From positions 1-9,770 of the forward strand of contig URZN01000022.1 of NCBI GenBank assembly GCA_900552345.1: a DNA stretch of 9,770 bases, read 5' to 3'. Below, one piece after another: positions 7,307 through 9,770 of this stretch (the stretch's first letter is position 1; each line of letters starts with the position of its first letter). A model generated the notes under the pieces. That model made no database searches, had not been told where the DNA came from, and was given only the letters and a program-made list of their open reading frames with translations. The DNA comes from an uncultured Collinsella sp. (GTDB taxonomy: Bacteria; Actinomycetota; Coriobacteriia; Coriobacteriales; Coriobacteriaceae). The position numbers and the translations under genes are program-made.

Positions 7307-7561
7307 CTAATAGCCTACATTTTCCCATTGGTTGCTGACCCAACCCTGATTAATCTTGGGATTCTTCGTTACCTGAGCAGTACGCATTGCAACATCTTCC
7401 GTCATAACATCCATTTTCTTTTTGGAAGTATCGACGATATCTTGCGCGCCTCGAAGCAAGCGACCTCGGAATTCATCGTCTGTCGCGATCTTATATCCAG
7501 CAAAGGCACCAGCTGCGACAGTCGTCGCCAATGCAATCGCAGCTATAATCTTATTCCTCAT
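7307..7561 (-). CDS. Small predicted membrane or exported protein, third gene of the parAB operon
   Basis: I do not recognise this 84-residue protein from a named family. Its layout recalls small YtxH-like proteins: a basic start (MRNK), one hydrophobic Ala/Gly-rich segment (about residues 5-23, IIAAIALATTVAAGAFAGY), then a charged helical region and a polar tail ending in NQWENVGY. The hydrophobic stretch could be a membrane anchor. It could also be a signal peptide, since AFA at 19-21 resembles a signal peptidase I site. There is no cysteine, so it is not a lipoprotein. I chose the ATG at 7561 over an in-frame TTG at 7579 because AGGAGG lies five bases before the ATG. That Shine-Dalgarno sits inside the end of parB, and the coding regions overlap by 11 nt, implying coupled translation with parB. 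A link to chromosome segregation is suggested only by position. Confidence 0.72.
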   Translation of the reverse strand: MRNKIIAAIALATTVAAGAFAGYKIATDDEFRGRLLRGAQDIVDTSKKKMDVMTEDVAMRTAQVTKNPKINQGWVSNQWENVGY

Positions 7562-8456
7562 CTTGGCCTCCTTGATCAAACTGAATCATTTCGCCAAGAA
7601 TACGAGAGAGCTCTTCCTCGTCTTTAAACTCAATCTCAATCTTATTCTTTCCACGCGAGCTCTTCACACGCACGTTGGTATTAAATACCTGACGAAGCAC
7701 ACGGGCAGCCTTTTTAAAGGACTGAGGCGTTGCAGGCCTTGGCGTCTTAGGTGTCTCTCCGGCAGAAAACAACGGAGCAAGATTTTCTGTCGCTCTTACG
7801 GAAAGGCCCTCTGTAACAACTTTCTCTGCAAGTCGAATACGCGCGTCCTCATAGGGAACTGCAAGAATCGCACGTGCATGACCAGCAGTAAGTTTGCCCT
7901 CAAAAATCATCTGCTGAACTGCTTCGGGGAGATCGAGAAGACGCAGCGAGTTTGTAATTGCAGAGCGTGACTTGCTTACTGCCTTCGACAATGCCTCCTG
8001 GGTCATACCGCTGGCATCGATGAGCTGTCGATAGCCCTTAGCCTCTTCGACGGGATTCAGATCTGAACGCTGAAGGTTTTCGATAAGAGCAAGAGCCAGC
8101 ATCTCTTCATCATTTACCTCTTTAATGATGACTGGCAATTCTTCAAGGCCAGCAAGCTTTGACGCCTGGTAACGACGCTCACCAGCGATGATCTCATAGC
8201 CGTTTCCATGCTTGCGAACCAAAAGCGGCTGCAAAACGCCATGTTCTTGGATTGACTCGCTCAACTCGCGAAGTTCAGTTTCGTTAAAGTGAATTCGCGG
8301 CTGATTAGGGTTGGGAACGATATCCTCAATAGGTAGTTTTGTTTCAGATGCAGCATTTGAAGCCGATGCAGCCGAACAGCCGGTCTCATACTCGGCCTCT
8401 GAGACCAAAGCATTCAGTCCACGTCCCAATCCGCCACGTTTCTTTACACTAGGCAC
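7551..8456 (-). CDS. parB: Chromosome-partitioning protein ParB (parS-binding CTPase clamp)
   Basis: A 301-residue ParB/Spo0J. It binds parS, uses CTP to close as a sliding clamp, spreads along DNA, and recruits ParA and SMC. The basic start KKRGGLGRGLNALV (5-18) is the usual ParA-stimulating N-terminus. A low-complexity linker (about 22-40) leads to the N-terminal domain with LRELSESIQEHGVLQPLLVR, the CTP-binding box GERRYQA (92-98) and ENLQR (126-130). The helix-turn-helix follows at about 151-172 (MTQEALSKAVSKSRSAITNSL), then GHARAIL (192-198), a variable Pro/Thr-rich linker (235-245) and a C-terminal dimerisation domain. The start is GTG at 8456, with AGAGGTGA at 8463-8470 as Shine-Dalgarno. 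It overlaps the end of parA by 8 nt. Four parS-type sites occur within the window. Its base composition is clearly AT-richer than the helicase and ddl region. Confidence 0.96.
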   Translation of the reverse strand: MPSVKKRGGLGRGLNALVSEAEYETGCSAASASNAASETKLPIEDIVPNPNQPRIHFNETELRELSESIQEHGVLQPLLVRKHGNGYEIIAGERRYQASKLAGLEELPVIIKEVNDEEMLALALIENLQRSDLNPVEEAKGYRQLIDASGMTQEALSKAVSKSRSAITNSLRLLDLPEAVQQMIFEGKLTAGHARAILAVPYEDARIRLAEKVVTEGLSVRATENLAPLFSAGETPKTPRPATPQSFKKAARVLRQVFNTNVRVKSSRGKNKIEIEFKDEEELSRILGEMIQFDQGGQDEE

Positions 8457-9249
8457 GCTTGATCACCTCTTTTGCAAGGTTCATATATGCTTTTGCACCC
8501 TTATTTTGAGGTGCATAGGTAATTACCGGTTCTCCAAAAGACGGAGCTTCGGAGATTTTAACCGTACGGGGGATTAGCGTCTTAAACGCCTTATCACCAA
8601 AGTACGATTGAACCTCCTCAACAACCTGATTCGATAGTGAAGTACGCGAGTCATACATGGTCATAAGCACACCATAGGTGTCTAAGCCCTTGTTAAGACG
8701 TGATTTAACCATCTTCATAGACTCAAGCAGCTTCGTAACGCCCTCGAGTGCGTAATACTCGCACTGGATCGGAATCAAAACGCTATCCGCTGCGGTCAAG
8801 GCGTTGATAGTAAGCAGGCCGAGCGAAGGAGGACAGTCAATGAAAATAAAATCGAACTCGTCCTGAATCGGCTCAAGCAAATCTTTGAGGCGGGTTTCAC
8901 GTGCAATTGCGCTTACGAGCTCAATTTCGGCGCCTGCAAGCTGAATTGTAGCTGGAATTACGAATACCTTTTTGCAATTTGTATCAAGAACGAGTGATTC
9001 TGCCGGCACATCATTCAACAATGCATCATAGATGCAGTGATCAAGGTCTTCTTTTTCAATTCCGAATCCACTGGTGCTGTTTCCCTGCGGATCAAAATCG
9101 ACAATCAGTGTCTTACGACCCTGCTCACCCAGTGCTGCTGCAAGGTTTACAGCCGTCGTTGACTTACCGACGCCGCCTTTTTGATTGATGATTGCAATGA
9201 TACGCGTGTCTTTTGCGCTCTTAGAACGCTTAACGTCGCGAAATCCCAC
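8449..9249 (-). CDS. parA: Chromosome-partitioning ATPase ParA (Soj)
   Basis: A 266-residue ParA/MinD-superfamily ATPase that binds DNA nonspecifically as an ATP dimer and drives ParB-parS complexes apart. The deviant Walker A KGGVGKST is at 24-31, with signature lysine K24 and catalytic-site K29. Switch I is DFDPQGNST (51-59), and Walker B is DFIFIDCPPS with D138. Length is that of chromosomal Soj-type ParA, without the N-terminal HTH of plasmid type Ia proteins. The start is GTG at 9249, preceded by AGGAGG four bases away. It heads the parA-parB-small gene run. The 134-nt gap to rsmG holds three parS sites, so ParB bound there may influence its transcription. A TTGACA in that gap lies too close to the start codon to serve as a -35 for a normal leader; co-transcription from rsmG is possible. 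Confidence 0.97.
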   Translation of the reverse strand: MGFRDVKRSKSAKDTRIIAIINQKGGVGKSTTAVNLAAALGEQGRKTLIVDFDPQGNSTSGFGIEKEDLDHCIYDALLNDVPAESLVLDTNCKKVFVIPATIQLAGAEIELVSAIARETRLKDLLEPIQDEFDFIFIDCPPSLGLLTINALTAADSVLIPIQCEYYALEGVTKLLESMKMVKSRLNKGLDTYGVLMTMYDSRTSLSNQVVEEVQSYFGDKAFKTLIPRTVKISEAPSFGEPVITYAPQNKGAKAYMNLAKEVIKRA

Positions 9250-9288
9250 GGTCCCTCCTGGTGTGTATTAAAGCTGTCAAACGGAGGA

Positions 9289-9304
9289 TGTTTCACGTGA
9301 AACA
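9289..9304. promoter_or_regulatory. parS: parS site 1 (parA-proximal)
   Basis: A perfect 16-bp palindrome TGTTTCACGTGAAACA, identical to the ParB-binding consensus, 40 nt upstream of the parA GTG. Confidence 0.97.
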
Positions 9305-9327
9305 TTCCGAATCGATAGCAACTGCTA

Positions 9328-9343
9328 TGTTTCACGTGAAACA
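9328..9343. promoter_or_regulatory. parS: parS site 2 (middle)
   Basis: A perfect TGTTTCACGTGAAACA, starting 39 bp after site 1. The 23-bp spacers on its two sides differ in sequence (about half identical), so only the palindrome and the spacing are conserved. Confidence 0.97.
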
Positions 9344-9366
9344 CTGCAAGCTGTTAGTATCCATTA

Positions 9367-9382
9367 TGTTTCACGTGAAACA
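9367..9382. promoter_or_regulatory. parS: parS site 3 (rsmG-proximal)
   Basis: A perfect TGTTTCACGTGAAACA, starting 39 bp after site 2 and lying one base beyond the rsmG stop codon. Confidence 0.97.
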
Positions 9383-9383
9383 T

Positions 9384-9770
9384 CTAGGCAAGCGGATTCT
9401 TCTTTGCCATGCCATTTGCACGAGGCAATGAAACGGATGCTGAATGACTCTTCTTAAGAACAATGAACTCCCTGTGACCCAAGCCTTCAGGCAAATCAAT
9501 TGCGTCATTCAGAAGCAAAGTGAAGCCGCAAATCTTAGCTGCTGACATGCCGGAAGCAAGCTCCTCATCCGAAGGATTGCCCTTGGTGATAACAAATAGC
9601 CCTCCATCCTTCAGGTACGGAGCCGCATACTCAACAAGAATCGGTAGAGGGGCCAGTGCGCGGGCGGTTACAACGGAGAACTGCTTCTTATGGCTTCGAG
9701 CATATTCTTCAAGACGATCATGAACCGCATGAGCATGTTTCAATCCAAGAGCATGGACAAAGGAATTAAC
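9384..9770 (-). CDS. rsmG: 16S rRNA (guanine527-N7)-methyltransferase, C-terminal part (cut by the window edge)
   Basis: The reading frame stays open to the right edge, giving the last 128 residues. The N-terminal SAM-binding glycine motif lies outside. Visible features are the end of the Rossmann core, KHAHAVHDRLEEYA (11-24); the conserved TARALAPLPILVEYAAPYL (35-53), equivalent to the SRAVAPL loop of GidB; GGLFVITKG (56-64); and the family C-terminus LPRANGMAKKNPL (115-127). The enzyme methylates N7 of G527 in 16S rRNA. In many bacteria its loss gives low-level streptomycin resistance. An in-frame TTG at 9743 is not the start, because recognisable rsmG sequence (VNSFVHALGL) continues upstream of it. 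Position directly upstream of parAB is the usual origin-proximal order. Confidence 0.94.
   Translation of the reverse strand, partial: VNSFVHALGLKHAHAVHDRLEEYARSHKKQFSVVTARALAPLPILVEYAAPYLKDGGLFVITKGNPSDEELASGMSAAKICGFTLLLNDAIDLPEGLGHREFIVLKKSHSASVSLPRANGMAKKNPLA

Noticed and set aside
7562..7579. A TTG start for the small gene, adding six residues
   Set aside because: The AGGAGG falls inside this extension, five bases before the ATG at 7561, so it marks the ATG as the true start.
9263..9283. TTGACA hexamer (- strand) upstream of parA as a -35 box
   Set aside because: A -10 at the required distance would fall on the Shine-Dalgarno and start codon, and the bases there do not resemble TATAAT.
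9147..9344. A 65-codon minus-strand frame starting MFHVKH and repeating that hexapeptide
   Set aside because: MFHVKH is the translation of the parS palindrome. The frame runs through the parS array and then antiphase through the start of parA, so it is an artefact.

Overview
The window reads as a chromosomal segment of a moderately high-GC Gram-positive bacterium. The gene content and protein style look most like a Coriobacteriia gut actinobacterium of the Collinsella type. That placement is from recognition of the proteins, not from a search. It contains seven complete protein genes, one partial gene at the right edge, and no RNA gene, transposon, CRISPR array or phage gene that I can see.

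Left part (1-2119, + strand): a promoter-like region, then two overlapping genes for WYL-domain transcriptional regulators arranged like the actinobacterial PafB/PafC pair. Middle (2116-5969, - strand): ddl (D-alanine--D-alanine ligase) followed, with a 7-nt overlap, by a large DinG/XPD-type helicase fused to an N-terminal DEDDh 3'-5' exonuclease. The helicase and the second WYL gene converge and share 4 nt at their 3' ends. Next (6055-7107, + strand): rlmN, the radical-SAM 23S rRNA/tRNA A2 methyltransferase, divergent from ddl across an 85-nt intergenic region.

Right part (7307-9770, - strand): the origin-proximal chromosome-segregation cluster rsmG (partial) - three parS sites - parA - parB - a small membrane or exported protein gene. 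parA/parB and parB/small gene overlap by 8 and 11 nt, so the three are probably one translationally coupled operon. The three parS sites are perfect TGTTTCACGTGAAACA palindromes with start-to-start spacing of exactly 39 bp. A two-mismatch parS lies just after rlmN, so parS-type sites bracket the par operon. Two strong hairpins between rlmN and the small gene face each other as terminators for the two converging units. By the usual gene order (rnpA-yidC-jag-rsmG-parA-parB), oriC should lie off the right edge.

Most of this is housekeeping DNA. I do not see an obviously new defence or mobile system. The points most worth attention are the phased parS array with its outlying variant, the uncharacterised small gene coupled to parAB, the helicase that keeps both an exonuclease domain and Fe-S cysteines, and the PafBC-like pair beside it.
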